Assembly (NCBI RefSeq): GCF_018069565.1
Contig: NZ_JAGPNL010000002.1
Location: forward strand, 744,001 to 808,000
DNA from: Streptomyces tagetis
GTDB taxonomy: Bacteria; Actinomycetota; Actinomycetes; Streptomycetales; Streptomycetaceae
Length of the DNA stretch: 64,000 nucleotides
Direction of reading: 5' to 3'
Made by a program: the position numbers and the translations under genes. Below are positions 32,646-41,070 of the stretch, piece by piece. Position 1 is the first letter of the stretch; each line of letters begins with the position of its first letter. The notes under the pieces were generated by a model, which ran no database searches, had not been told where the DNA came from, and saw only the letters and a list, made by a program, of their open reading frames with translations.

Positions 32646-33473
32646 TCAGGCGGTGCCGGTGCGCCGCAGCGTGGCCACACAGCGGTGCGGGGTCACGAAG
32701 GGCTCCAACTCCTCGGCGGCCAGCGGGGCTCGGAGCGTCTCCAGGGTGCCCCGGAGCAGGCCGAGGTGGATCGCGCAGACGATGTCCGGCCGCTGCTGTG
32801 CGGCTTCGCGGAACGGACAGCCGTGGAGCCGCAGCCGGCGGACCTCGCCCGTCGCGGCGCCGGACACCGGCTCGGCGGGCTCGGCATGGTCGGTGGCCTC
32901 GGCGGGCTCGGTGGCCTCGGCGGGCTCGGTGGCCTCGGCGGGGTCGGCGGGGTCGGTGGGCGGGCCGGGGTGCGTCGCCTCGATCGGCCCGTCCGGCTCG
33001 GCGGTGAAGCCCATGTCCTCCAGCGTCGCCACCAGCCGGCGTTCCCCCTCCTCCGCGCTGAGCCGTACGGAGGGAGGGGGTGCCTCGGCCAGGTAGGAGC
33101 CCCACACCTGGCCGGCCCGGGTGGCGGCGGCCACCGGATCGTCCACCGAGGAGGAGACGATGCCCAGAAGGATGTCGGAGAGGAGCCGGAAGCTGCGCGA
33201 TGCGTCCGCCGCGCCGGTCACGGCCGCCGCGTAGACCACCTTGGGCCGGCCCGGCTCGTCGCGCGGCGCGGTGTCGCGCACCGCCAGCCCGTCGCCGACC
33301 AGCGCGTCCAGGTGGAACCGGGCGGTGTTGAGGTGGACGCCGACCCGTTCGCCGACCTCGGCCGCGCCCATCGGGCCGTCCGCCCGGCGCAGCACCTCCA
33401 GGACGGTGGCCCGCCGTCCCCGGCGCGGCGCGCTGCCCGCGGGGGGATCGGTGAGCTGTCGTCGGGCGGCCAT
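32646..33473 (-). CDS. ArsR/DeoR-type regulator with SufR-like cysteine cluster
   Basis: 275 residues. A winged HTH (about 20-85; TVLEVLRRADGPMGAAEVGE, then HLNTARFHLDALVGDGL) is followed by a helical middle and a tandem AEATEP-type insert (about 185-210). The C-terminal segment has three cysteines, HGCPFREAAQ...DIVCAIH...PHRCVAT, spaced C-x13-C-x31-C. This resembles SufR-type iron-sulfur regulators, though SufR has four cysteines. The gene lies downstream of the quinol NO reductase and its membrane partner on the same strand, so an NO- or redox-sensing role through a labile cluster is inferred. A strong hairpin separates it from those genes. ATG at 33473. Confidence 0.8.
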   Translation of the reverse strand: MAARRQLTDPPAGSAPRRGRRATVLEVLRRADGPMGAAEVGERVGVHLNTARFHLDALVGDGLAVRDTAPRDEPGRPKVVYAAAVTGAADASRSFRLLSDILLGIVSSSVDDPVAAATRAGQVWGSYLAEAPPPSVRLSAEEGERRLVATLEDMGFTAEPDGPIEATHPGPPTDPADPAEATEPAEATEPAEATDHAEPAEPVSGAATGEVRRLRLHGCPFREAAQQRPDIVCAIHLGLLRGTLETLRAPLAAEELEPFVTPHRCVATLRRTGTA

Positions 33474-33490
33474 GCCCGGATCGTACCTTC

Positions 33491-33527
33491 GGGGGCAGGG
33501 ACGGCGGGGAACACCGTCCCTGCCCCC
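33491..33527. terminator. Strong hairpin between NO reductase unit and SufR-like gene
   Basis: A perfect 14-bp inverted repeat (33491-33504 with 33514-33527) with a 9-nt loop lies 18 nt before the regulator start and after the stop of the membrane protein gene (33545). Either it terminates the NO reductase transcript, leaving the regulator to a promoter inside the hairpin region, or it attenuates read-through. Confidence 0.7.
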
Positions 33528-33544
33528 GCCCCCGTGCGCCCCGC

Positions 33545-33919
33545 TCACCGGGGCGGCGACACCCTCGCCCGCCGCAGCCGGCGGACCAGCACCGCGAGGT
33601 AGCCGCCGTGCGGGAGGCAGACCGCCGCGAGCAGCGCGATCTCGGCGGGGGCGTGGTGGCGTACCGCCTCCGCGGAGGCCAGCACCAGCGCGATCACGCA
33701 GACCGACACCGACACCGCCCCGTGGAAGCGGTGCACCTCCGAGTGCGGCCAGGTGTCCGGCCCGGGGGACTCCGGCGCCTGCTCGGTCGCCCGGTGGTAG
33801 CCGGCGAAGACGCGGGACTCCCAGGCGCCGGTGCTCTGCCGGTCGTAGAGGGAGAGGCCGGCCGCCACCAGCAGGAGCAGCACCACGTAGCCCGCGGCGA
33901 GCAGCGCCTCCCCGCTCAC
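33545..33919 (-). CDS. Small membrane protein coupled to NO reductase
   Basis: 124 residues with three likely transmembrane segments: ALLAAGYVVLLLLVAAGLSL near the N-terminus, VSVSVCVIALVLASAEAV, and IALLAAVCLPHGGYLAVLV, ending in an Arg-rich tail. I do not recognise a family. Its ATG overlaps the stop of the NO reductase gene (ATGA), so it is made with that enzyme and may be an assembly or accessory subunit. Histidines flank the membrane segments (HSEVHRFHG), but a haem role is only speculation. Confidence 0.75.
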   Translation of the reverse strand: MSGEALLAAGYVVLLLLVAAGLSLYDRQSTGAWESRVFAGYHRATEQAPESPGPDTWPHSEVHRFHGAVSVSVCVIALVLASAEAVRHHAPAEIALLAAVCLPHGGYLAVLVRRLRRARVSPPR

Positions 33920-36369
33920 GGGGCCACCGCCTCGGTGGCGGGCGGCTCGGGGTCGCGGCGCGCGACGTCGCCGGCCTCGTCACCGTCGCGGTCGTCGTCG
34001 CGGACGCCGTCGCCGTCGTGGTCGCCGGCGCGGGCCGGTTCGGGGCCCACCTCCGTGAAGAGCAGGCTCAGTTCGGCGTCCTCCGGGCTCCTGGTCCGGC
34101 CCGCGCGGTGCCGCACGCCGAGCCAGGTCATCCAGAGCAGCGGCAGCACACCGCCCGCGATGAACACCACGTCCCCGGGCAGGCGCAGCCACTCCAGGAA
34201 GACGTTGGTGCCGCCCTGGAGGTAGCCGAGGCTGCGCGCGTCCGCGTAGCCGCTCTCGACGACCTTGTAGAGCTGGAGGGCGCCGCCGGGGAGCAGGGTG
34301 GCGAACGACATCCAGGCCAGGCCCAGGTTGAGCGACCAGAACGCGATCCGGGGCCAGCGGTCGGACCACCGGTCCTCCGGGATGAGGTAGCGCAGCGCGA
34401 ACACCGCGAACCCGACGGCGAGCATGCCGTACACGCCCATCATGGCGGCGTGCGCGTGGTTGGCGGTCAGGCCGGTGCCCATCTCGTAGTAGGAGACGAT
34501 CGGCAGGTTGACGAGGAAGCCGAAGACCCCGGCGCCCAGGAAGTTCCAGAAGCCGACCGCGGCGAGGAACATCACCGCCCACCGGTGCGGGAACGGCGTG
34601 CTGGACGGGCTGTGCCGCCGGGCCCCGATCTGAAGGAAGCCCCACGCCTCCACGGTGAGGAAGAGCAGCGGCACCACTTCCAGCGCGGAGAACGTCGCCC
34701 CGAGTGCCAGATGCTCCGCGGGCTCGCCCGAGAAGTACAGGTGGTGCATGGTGCCGATCACGCCGCCCGCCCCGTACAGCACGATGTCGAGAAAGATGAC
34801 GGCGAGCGCGACCCGTTCCCGGACCACCCCCAGCAGCACGAAGAGGTACGCCACGGTCGCCGTGGTGAACAGCTCCATGAAGTCCTCGACCCACAGGTGG
34901 ACGACGATGAAGCGCCAGAAGTCGGCCGCCGTGAACTGGGTGTCGGGGCCGGCCAGGAGACCGACGGCGTAGAACAACGGCAGGGCGAGCGCGGCCAGGA
35001 AGAACAGCCAGGGCATGTTGGCGACGCTCTCCTGCTGGAGCCTGCGGCGCAGCCCGCGGAAGAGGATCACCACCCAGACCGCCATGCCCAGGGTGAGCAG
35101 GACCTGCCAGACGCGCCCGAGGTCCAGGTACTCCCAGCCCTGGTTGCCGAGCAGGCTCCACAGCTCGCCGAGCCAGCCGCGCTGCCCGGCCAGTTCGCCG
35201 AGCAGGCTGCCGGTCACCACGACGACCAGCGCGCCGAGCAGCACCTTGGTCAACAGGCCCTGCCCGCGCGGCTCCCAGCCGCGCGCGATGAGCGGCGCGA
35301 TGAAGATGCCGATGGCCAGGAAGGAGGTGACCACCCAGAAGATCGACAACTGGGTGTGCCAGGTGCGGGCCAGGTTGTACGGCAGCCAGCGGTCCAGGGG
35401 CAGCCCGAAGAAGGAGGCGAGGTCGGCCCGGTAGTGCTGGGCGGCCGACCCCAGCAGCACCTGCACGAGGAAGAGCCCGGCCATCACCAGGAAGAACCAG
35501 GCCGTGGTGCGCTGGGCCGGGGTGAGCCGCACCCGGTCGGGCGAGTGGAAGCGCAGTTCGCGCTGGTCGCGGTGGTGCCAGCCGAGGAAGTTCCACCGCC
35601 CGAACGCGGTGAACAGCGCGCCCGCCCCCACCAGCAGGAAGACCAGCGACAGGACGCTCCAGGTCACGGTGTGCCCGGTCGGCTCGTTGGCGACGAGCGG
35701 TTCCGACGGCCAGTTGTTGGTGTACGAGTAGTCGTGGCCGGGGCGTTCGGCCGCCGCCGTCCACGCGGTCCACGCGAAGTAGGCCGTGACGTCGTGGACT
35801 TCGCCCGGGTTGGTGACCGCGTGGGGCCGCAGGCCCTGCTTGCCGTCCGGGCTGCCGAGCAAGTCGGCGTAGTGGCCGGTCAGTTCGGTGAACGCCGCCG
35901 CCTGCGCGTCGCTGAACACCAGGGTGCCGGTGGCCTCGTCGTAGCGGTTGGCGCGGTACTCCTCGACGGTCCGCTCACCGGGGTCCGCCGAGCCGTCGCC
36001 GGTGTGGGCCTCGCGCACCAGCGTGGCGCTGCGGTGGAGGTAGTCGGCGGTGAAGTCCGGTCCCAGGTAGGCGCCGTGGCCGTAGATCGAGCCGTACTGC
36101 ATCAGGCCCGTGCGCAGGAACACCTTCTGGCCGTCGCGGACGTCGTCGCCGGTGAAGACGAGGTCTCCGGAGGCGCTGACCGTGCGGTCCGGTATCGGTG
36201 GCTGCGCCTCGTAGGTGCGGAACGCGAGGAAGCCGAGGACGAAGAATCCGCCGAGCGTGACCAGCACCGCCGCCTGGACCCATCCGCGGGCGATCATCCG
36301 CGGGCGCCGACTCGGGGGCGCTTCCCCGGACTTCGGCAGGGACCCTCGCCCCGCCGCTGCTCTTCCCAT
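33916..36369 (-). CDS. norB: Quinol-dependent nitric oxide reductase (qNor, NorB/NorZ type)
   Basis: 817 residues, the single-subunit qNor form. After one N-terminal helix comes a periplasm-facing domain (about 45-220; GLMQYGSIYGHGAYLGPDFT) and about 12 helices of the haem-copper oxidase fold. Metal-ligand regions are RTWHTQLSIFW, VVHLWVEDFMELF, IGTMHHLYF and LTANHAHAAMMGVYG, covering the haem b, haem b3 and non-haem iron histidines. The enzyme reduces NO to N2O using quinol and usually serves NO detoxification in aerobes. The acidic His/Asp-rich C-terminal tail is unusual. ATG at 36369 has AAGGG 7 nt upstream; an ATG at 36375 is also in frame. Confidence 0.94.
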   Translation of the reverse strand: MGRAAAGRGSLPKSGEAPPSRRPRMIARGWVQAAVLVTLGGFFVLGFLAFRTYEAQPPIPDRTVSASGDLVFTGDDVRDGQKVFLRTGLMQYGSIYGHGAYLGPDFTADYLHRSATLVREAHTGDGSADPGERTVEEYRANRYDEATGTLVFSDAQAAAFTELTGHYADLLGSPDGKQGLRPHAVTNPGEVHDVTAYFAWTAWTAAAERPGHDYSYTNNWPSEPLVANEPTGHTVTWSVLSLVFLLVGAGALFTAFGRWNFLGWHHRDQRELRFHSPDRVRLTPAQRTTAWFFLVMAGLFLVQVLLGSAAQHYRADLASFFGLPLDRWLPYNLARTWHTQLSIFWVVTSFLAIGIFIAPLIARGWEPRGQGLLTKVLLGALVVVVTGSLLGELAGQRGWLGELWSLLGNQGWEYLDLGRVWQVLLTLGMAVWVVILFRGLRRRLQQESVANMPWLFFLAALALPLFYAVGLLAGPDTQFTAADFWRFIVVHLWVEDFMELFTTATVAYLFVLLGVVRERVALAVIFLDIVLYGAGGVIGTMHHLYFSGEPAEHLALGATFSALEVVPLLFLTVEAWGFLQIGARRHSPSSTPFPHRWAVMFLAAVGFWNFLGAGVFGFLVNLPIVSYYEMGTGLTANHAHAAMMGVYGMLAVGFAVFALRYLIPEDRWSDRWPRIAFWSLNLGLAWMSFATLLPGGALQLYKVVESGYADARSLGYLQGGTNVFLEWLRLPGDVVFIAGGVLPLLWMTWLGVRHRAGRTRSPEDAELSLLFTEVGPEPARAGDHDGDGVRDDDRDGDEAGDVARRDPEPPATEAVAP

Positions 36370-36429
36370 GAGCATGCCCTTCTCAAGAGCGGGCGCCCGT
36401 GAGGGGTGGACGCCCTGTCCTGCGGGCAG

Positions 36430-36485
36430 CGTAGTACCGAAGCAGATTGGTTTTTACGACGGGGGGTTGTGAAAATAGGTCAGGC
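36430..36485 (-). promoter_or_regulatory. Probable promoter region of the NO reductase operon
   Basis: The only AT-rich stretch upstream of norB (including TTGGTTTTTACGAC and TTGTGAAAATAGG at 36448-36479) lies 60-110 nt before its start. I could not match it confidently to a published NsrR or SufR site. Confidence 0.35.
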
Positions 36486-36561
36486 TCGCACCCGGGCGCG
36501 GCGACCGGCTCCCGCGTGCCCTCCGCGGGGCCCGCCGGGATGCTCCGGCGTGCGCCGGCCG

Positions 36562-37527
36562 TTACCGGCGGGAGAAGAACACCGCGCCGAACGAGCCCAG
36601 CCTCGGCGGCGTCCGCGCGCCGTCCAGGGGCCGGGCCCGGGTCTCGACCTGCACCGCCGTGAACTCGTCCGGCGCCAGGGACTCCGCCCAGAGCAGCGCC
36701 TGGCAGGAGCGGGACTCGCCGCCGTCCAGCGTGAAACGCAGCGCCGGCGACGGCTCGCGGTCCTCACCCGCGGCCAGCAACCGCAGCGCGTCCGCGTCGA
36801 CTTCACGCGCCCGCGCGTGCAACCGCCCGGTGAGCGTGGTCGCCTCCTCCCGGGAGGCGGGGCGCACGGACACCTCGACGAGCGCCGCGAGGTCCGGGAA
36901 GGGGTTCACCGCCTGAAAGGTCACCGCCCCCGTACCGTCCGGCGTGACGGGCACCACCGACAGGTTGTGCTGGGCGTAGTGCCGGTCGGCGAGCGGGTTC
37001 CAGGAGCCGGACGGCGCGTCGTACAGGTCGCTGACGACCGCCAGCAGGCACATGTGCCCGGGTGCCACGTCCCCCGGCAGCAGCGGTACGGGCGGCGCCG
37101 TCGCCCGCGACTTCGCCTGGACCGGGACCGTCACCGCCGACCCCAGCACCGGCGCCCGGCGCAGGTTCGCCGCGCCGAAACCGGCGGCCGGATCGCACCA
37201 GTAGAGCCCGACCTGCGCCGACGCGTCCCGGTCCCCGGAGTTCACCACGTCGACCAGCACGGTCGAGGCGGGCCGGCGCGGGATCTCCCCGCCCGTGTAG
37301 GGCGAGCCGTCGGGCAGGAAGATGCCGATCCCCTCGCACCAGTACGACAGCACCCCGGGCGGGAAGGGGTCCGGCTGCGGCCGGTCGCCGTCGTCGTCCT
37401 CGTGGTACGGGATGTACAGATGAGGGACGGCCGTGTCCGGCTTGCCGGAGTCCCCGGGGGAGAACCGGGCGAAGCTCGCCGCCCGCCGGTCGCCCGCCGC
37501 GCCCCGGCGCATGCCCTGAACGCTCAT
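36562..37527 (-). CDS. Unrecognised protein, 321 aa, cytoplasmic
   Basis: No family recognised. There is no signal peptide or membrane segment. Two beta-rich halves are likely: an N-terminal half with PHLYIPYHEDDDGD, GVLSYWCEGIGIF and VNSGDRDASAQVGLYWCDP, and a C-terminal half with HNLSVVPVTPDG, SVRPASREEA and ALLWAESLAPDEFTAVQVET. The wording of each half (VDVVNSGD..., then QALLWAE...) recalls immunoglobulin-like or CARDB-type folds, but this is only an impression. The ATG at 37527 lies 19 nt after the stop of the longer upstream gene (37547-39376), so both form an operon and probably one system. Confidence 0.7.
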   Translation of the reverse strand: MSVQGMRRGAAGDRRAASFARFSPGDSGKPDTAVPHLYIPYHEDDDGDRPQPDPFPPGVLSYWCEGIGIFLPDGSPYTGGEIPRRPASTVLVDVVNSGDRDASAQVGLYWCDPAAGFGAANLRRAPVLGSAVTVPVQAKSRATAPPVPLLPGDVAPGHMCLLAVVSDLYDAPSGSWNPLADRHYAQHNLSVVPVTPDGTGAVTFQAVNPFPDLAALVEVSVRPASREEATTLTGRLHARAREVDADALRLLAAGEDREPSPALRFTLDGGESRSCQALLWAESLAPDEFTAVQVETRARPLDGARTPPRLGSFGAVFFSRR

Positions 37528-37546
37528 GGCCCCACGCCACCTTCCC

Positions 37547-39376
37547 TCACAGATCGTCGTAGCCGAGCCGCTCCGGCACGACCGGATCGTCGGTCACCGA
37601 GGTCCCGGCCCGGGGTGTCCAGCACTCCTCGCCCAGGCCGCGGTCGGCGTCCAGGTCGAGGTTGGTCACCCGCACCGGGGAGGAGGAGTCCTCCAGCAAC
37701 TCCGCCACGAGCAGGTCCACGCCCTCGCGGTTCACCGTGGGGCCGCCCCCGTACCCGTCGAGGAGGACCGCGACCGGCTTCGCCCCGTTGACGCACGACG
37801 ACGCGTCCCTCAGGGGCTCTTCGAGGGTGTCCGGCCACCGCAGGTACCGGTCCGGGTCGCTCTGGGGCCGGGCGGGCCACCGCAGGTCACCGTCGGGCGC
37901 CGCCACCAGGAACTGCCGGAACAGCGGGTCCGCCAGCTCCTCCGGCTCCGGGTACAGCAGCCCCGTCACCTTCATCACCCGCAGGCAGTCCGCCGTCATC
38001 CGGTGCAGGCACTGGTCCATCTGCGACAGCAGGTCCACCGCGATCAGCACGTCCTTGCCGCCGGTCACCGCGTCCACCTGCGCCTGGGACAACGGGACTT
38101 CGAGCCGCTGCCGGACCCCCGTCACCGGCGGCGCCGGACTCGTCGGCTGCGGCGTGGGCTCGCTGTCGGACGCCTCGTGCCCGATCCAGAAGCCGACCCG
38201 GATCAGGAACACCGGCAGCGTCAGGATGTCCAGGCAGGCTTCCTTGACGTAGTCCCAGGCGTTCTCGTGCGCCGGCATGTACCACGGCGGCGCTCCGGGC
38301 CCCGGGTCGAAGATGCTCCCGCCGCCCCCGCCCGGCCCGGGGCCCGGCGTACCGCCGGTGCCCGGGGGCGGAGGCGGGCGGTAGATGTCCTGCGGCGTGA
38401 GCGTGGTGGCGATCCGCAGGTCGAGCGGGTCCGCGACGGGCGCCGCGGGCGGCAGCGGCGGGAAGCCGTTCACCAGCCGCCAGTGCTCCACGAGCCGTTC
38501 GTAGGCGCCCTGGAGATCGGGGAGCGGGAGCCCGATGCCGCCGTAGACGTCGTCCAGCGACTGGGTGAGCAGGGTGGAGAGCCAGTCCGGCAGCCGGGGA
38601 CTCGTGTACGGGCCGAAGACCGGCACGTACCGGACCGTCGGGAAGCCGACCGGCACGCCCGGCAGCCCGTTGCGGAACCAGGCGCCGACCGCGTACGCGG
38701 CCATCCGGTCCCGGTAGGGGTGCGAGCGGCGGGGCCCGCCGGTGCCGCGCACCAGATAGGGGCTGCCGATGGCGTTGCCCGCGTACCCGGCGAGCGCGCC
38801 GACCCCGAACGCCGTCGCCTCCGGCGTCCCCGCCTTGCGGGCGCCCCGCATCAGCGACGCGGCGAACGCCCCGGTACGGCGGGAGAGGACCACGTCCCGC
38901 CAGGGCCACGCGTCCACCGGCCGGTCGTCGGCACGCGGATGCCGGACCAGGTGGTCCAGGGGACGCTGTAGCCGGTTCCAGGCGTACTCCTGGAGTGAGG
39001 AGACGAGCGGCTCCCACCGGTCCACCAGCCCCGCGAGTGAAAGCCGCAGGTCGTTGTAGGTGTCGGCGGAGACGCCCGGCTGCTGGGCCAGGGCCTCGAA
39101 CCGCTGCCGGACGTCCCGGAAGTCGGTGACGAAGGAGTGCGCGTCGGCGTACACCGTGGCCGCCGCCCGCAGCAGGCCGATCTCGGCGTCGGACGTGCCG
39201 TCGTGGGCGAGCAGGTGGTCGACGACGCTGCCGAAGGCGGCATAGGGATAGTGGTCCTCGACCGCCGTGAGGGCGTCCTCGACGCGAGTGTCGGTGACGG
39301 CGCCGGAGTCCACCCGATCCCGGAGGTTCACGCGCAGCGTGTCGAGGACGGCGAAGTGGCTGATGAGGTCGAGCAT
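37547..39376 (-). CDS. Unrecognised protein, 609 aa, multi-part
   Basis: No family recognised. The N-terminal 190 residues are helical and start LDLISHFAVLDTLRVNLRDR. A middle part holds TAFGVGALAGYAGNAIGSPY and AYAVGAWFRNGLPG. A Pro/Gly linker follows (about 345-380; PPPPPGTGGTPGPGPGGGGG). Next comes a helix that may sit in a membrane (ACLDILTLPVFLIRVGFWIG, about 395-415), then a Ser/Pro/Thr linker and a helical C-terminal domain ending in acidic loops. GGAGGAG precedes the ATG at 39376; an in-frame ATG at 39421 would add 15 residues. It is followed after 19 nt by the 321-aa unknown gene. The linker-rich, modular plan suggests a scaffold. Confidence 0.7.
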   Translation of the reverse strand: MLDLISHFAVLDTLRVNLRDRVDSGAVTDTRVEDALTAVEDHYPYAAFGSVVDHLLAHDGTSDAEIGLLRAAATVYADAHSFVTDFRDVRQRFEALAQQPGVSADTYNDLRLSLAGLVDRWEPLVSSLQEYAWNRLQRPLDHLVRHPRADDRPVDAWPWRDVVLSRRTGAFAASLMRGARKAGTPEATAFGVGALAGYAGNAIGSPYLVRGTGGPRRSHPYRDRMAAYAVGAWFRNGLPGVPVGFPTVRYVPVFGPYTSPRLPDWLSTLLTQSLDDVYGGIGLPLPDLQGAYERLVEHWRLVNGFPPLPPAAPVADPLDLRIATTLTPQDIYRPPPPPGTGGTPGPGPGGGGGSIFDPGPGAPPWYMPAHENAWDYVKEACLDILTLPVFLIRVGFWIGHEASDSEPTPQPTSPAPPVTGVRQRLEVPLSQAQVDAVTGGKDVLIAVDLLSQMDQCLHRMTADCLRVMKVTGLLYPEPEELADPLFRQFLVAAPDGDLRWPARPQSDPDRYLRWPDTLEEPLRDASSCVNGAKPVAVLLDGYGGGPTVNREGVDLLVAELLEDSSSPVRVTNLDLDADRGLGEECWTPRAGTSVTDDPVVPERLGYDDL

Positions 39377-39708
39377 CGCTCCTCCTGGCCGGAGTCGGCA
39401 GGGCGCGCGGCGAGGGAACACGGCGAGGGGACGTCACGTCCACCTCCAGCGAAACACGGGGGCCGGGCCCACGCGACCCCAGCCGGTGACGGCCAGGGGC
39501 GACGGGCCCGGGGCGGGCGAGCCGGGGCCGTCCGGCCTGGCCTGGCTCGGTCCGGCCTGGTTCGGTCCGGCCCGGCCCGGCCCGGCCCGGCTCGGTCCGG
39601 CTCGGTCCGGCTCGGTCCGGCTCGGCCCGCGACGGCGGAGGCCGGGGGTCCGGGCCGGCCCCGCTCGGCGGGAGCGGTCAACGGCCGGCGGGCCGGGGCC
39701 CGTCCCGC
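39377..39708. other. Intergenic region (332 bp) with minisatellite
   Basis: It holds the promoter of the 609-aa unknown gene (leftward) and the tail of the methyltransferase transcript. Its centre is the 10-bp tandem repeat listed separately. No gene is supported. Confidence 0.5.
39531..39630. repeat. 10-bp tandem repeat (minisatellite), ten units
   Basis: Ten consecutive 10-bp units of the form CTCGGTCCGG, CCCGGCCCGG or TCCGGCCTGG. Units 7-9 (39591-39620) are identical. Pure GC-rich tandem repeats like this arise by slippage and may vary in copy number between strains. Confidence 0.8.
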
Positions 39709-40458
39709 TCAGCCGGCGACGCGCAACAGGAAGTGCAGCTCCGTGGCGCCCTCGGCGGCCGGTTCGCCGTCCGGGCCGGTGACCGCGCTCACCGCGAGTC
39801 CGGCCTCGGCGGCCAGCCCCTCGAAGACCCCGCTCGGGTACCAGTGGAGCAGCCACGGCCGTTCCAGCACGCCGCTCTCGGTGCCGTGCCGGCGCTCGTA
39901 GCGCAGGACCGACGTCTGGGTGCAGGCCGTCTCGTCGCGCTCTTCGGCGATCACGGAGACGCGGATCTCCGCGCCGTCGGGCGCGGTGGCGGTACGCGGC
40001 CGGCCCAGTTGTTCGAGCGGTGTCGGCTCGGGGACGTACAGCGGGACCAGAGCGGTGCCGTCCTCCGTGAGGTGGGCGCGGATGCCGCGCAACGCGGCCA
40101 GAGCCGTGGCGTCGTCGGGAAGCAGGGTGAAGGTGGGCCCGGCGAGGAACACCGCCCGGTACCGGCGCGGCAGGTCCAGGGCCTCCATCCGCTGGTGGAA
40201 GACGGTGACGGGGACACCCGCGGCGTCCGCGCGGCGCCGTAGCCGTTCCAGCATGTCGGCCGAGGAGTCGACACCGTCGACGTCCAGACCGCGCCGGCGC
40301 AACTCCACCAGGGGATCACCGTCCCCGCATCCCAACTCCAGCGCCGGTCCGCCGTACCGCTCGACGAACTCCGCATAGGGCTCCGGGGATTCGGAGGACC
40401 CTCTCAGCGGCCTGTACAGGTCCGCGACCATACCCGTGTAAAAGTCTGCCGGTTTCAC
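39709..40458 (-). CDS. SAM-dependent methyltransferase
   Basis: A 249-residue class I methyltransferase: AdoMet loop LELGCGDGDP near residues 40-50, acidic post-II residue in VDGVDSSADML, then FLAGPTFTLLPD and a beta-sheet C-terminus. It resembles the small-molecule methyltransferases and the Mg-protoporphyrin-like group only in general shape. The substrate is unknown. GTG start with a weak ribosome site. It is monocistronic between the minisatellite region and a divergent membrane-protein operon. Confidence 0.85.
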   Translation of the reverse strand: MKPADFYTGMVADLYRPLRGSSESPEPYAEFVERYGGPALELGCGDGDPLVELRRRGLDVDGVDSSADMLERLRRRADAAGVPVTVFHQRMEALDLPRRYRAVFLAGPTFTLLPDDATALAALRGIRAHLTEDGTALVPLYVPEPTPLEQLGRPRTATAPDGAEIRVSVIAEERDETACTQTSVLRYERRHGTESGVLERPWLLHWYPSGVFEGLAAEAGLAVSAVTGPDGEPAAEGATELHFLLRVAG

Positions 40459-40662
40459 ACCGGCACCCTAGGCACGTTCGCGCCGCCGGGGCATCCGGAT
40501 AACGGCGCTCCGCGGCGCAGGCCGCCTGCCGTGCTCCGGCAGTCCCGGGCGGTTGTCGGGTGCCGGTGACCCGCCTGTCATCGTGCCAGGCACGTGTGGC
40601 TCAATCGCACCGGCGCGCAGGGAAGCAGACGCGCGGCAGGAGCGAGGGCGAGGGGTGGACGC

Positions 40663-41070
40663 ATGTACCGCAGGGGGACCGGGGACGGCAGCGGGACGGG
40701 GGACGGCAGCGCGACCGAAGACAGCGGCGTGCCCTGGCGGGAGGCCGCCGCGGTACTGGCGGGCTGCTGGGCCGTCTGCGCCCTGACGTACGGGGTGCTG
40801 TGGGCCATCGACGAGCCGACGCTGCCCGTCGCCGCGCCCGTCGTGTCCCTGCTGGGCTGGTGGTTCGTGAACAGCCACCGCCGCTGGGTGCCGGGCATGG
40901 CGGCCTTCCTGCTGGGCTGCCCCGCGCTGTTCCTCCTCGTCGACGTCCTGCGGCGGCACCTGGACCGGCCGGAGGCCGACGCGCTGGCCACGGCGGCGGG
41001 CACACTCGTCGCGCTGACCGTGTTCACCACCGCCTCCCGCATCCGCCCCGGCCGGGGACGGACGGCGTGA
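40663..41070 (+). CDS. Small membrane protein of unknown function, gene A of pair
   Basis: 135 residues. After a Gly/Thr/Asp-rich N-terminus come three or four likely membrane helices: AAAVLAGCWAVCALTYGVLW, VAAPVVSLLGWWFV, GMAAFLLGCPALFLLVDVL, and ALATAAGTLVALTVFTTA, with a basic loop (NSHRRW) between the second and third. Family not recognised. GAGGGG lies 7 nt before the ATG. Its stop overlaps the GTG of the next gene (GTGA), so the two proteins are made together. Confidence 0.72.
   Translation: MYRRGTGDGSGTGDGSATEDSGVPWREAAAVLAGCWAVCALTYGVLWAIDEPTLPVAAPVVSLLGWWFVNSHRRWVPGMAAFLLGCPALFLLVDVLRRHLDRPEADALATAAGTLVALTVFTTASRIRPGRGRTA

Noticed and set aside
37526..38971. Plus-strand open frame of about 480 codons opposite the 609-aa unknown gene
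   Set aside because: Arg/Val/His/Gln-rich composition typical of an antisense frame; the minus-strand frame has a good ribosome site and natural composition.
39531..39630. Tandem repeat as CRISPR
   Set aside because: Units are 10 bp with no unique spacers and there are no cas genes.
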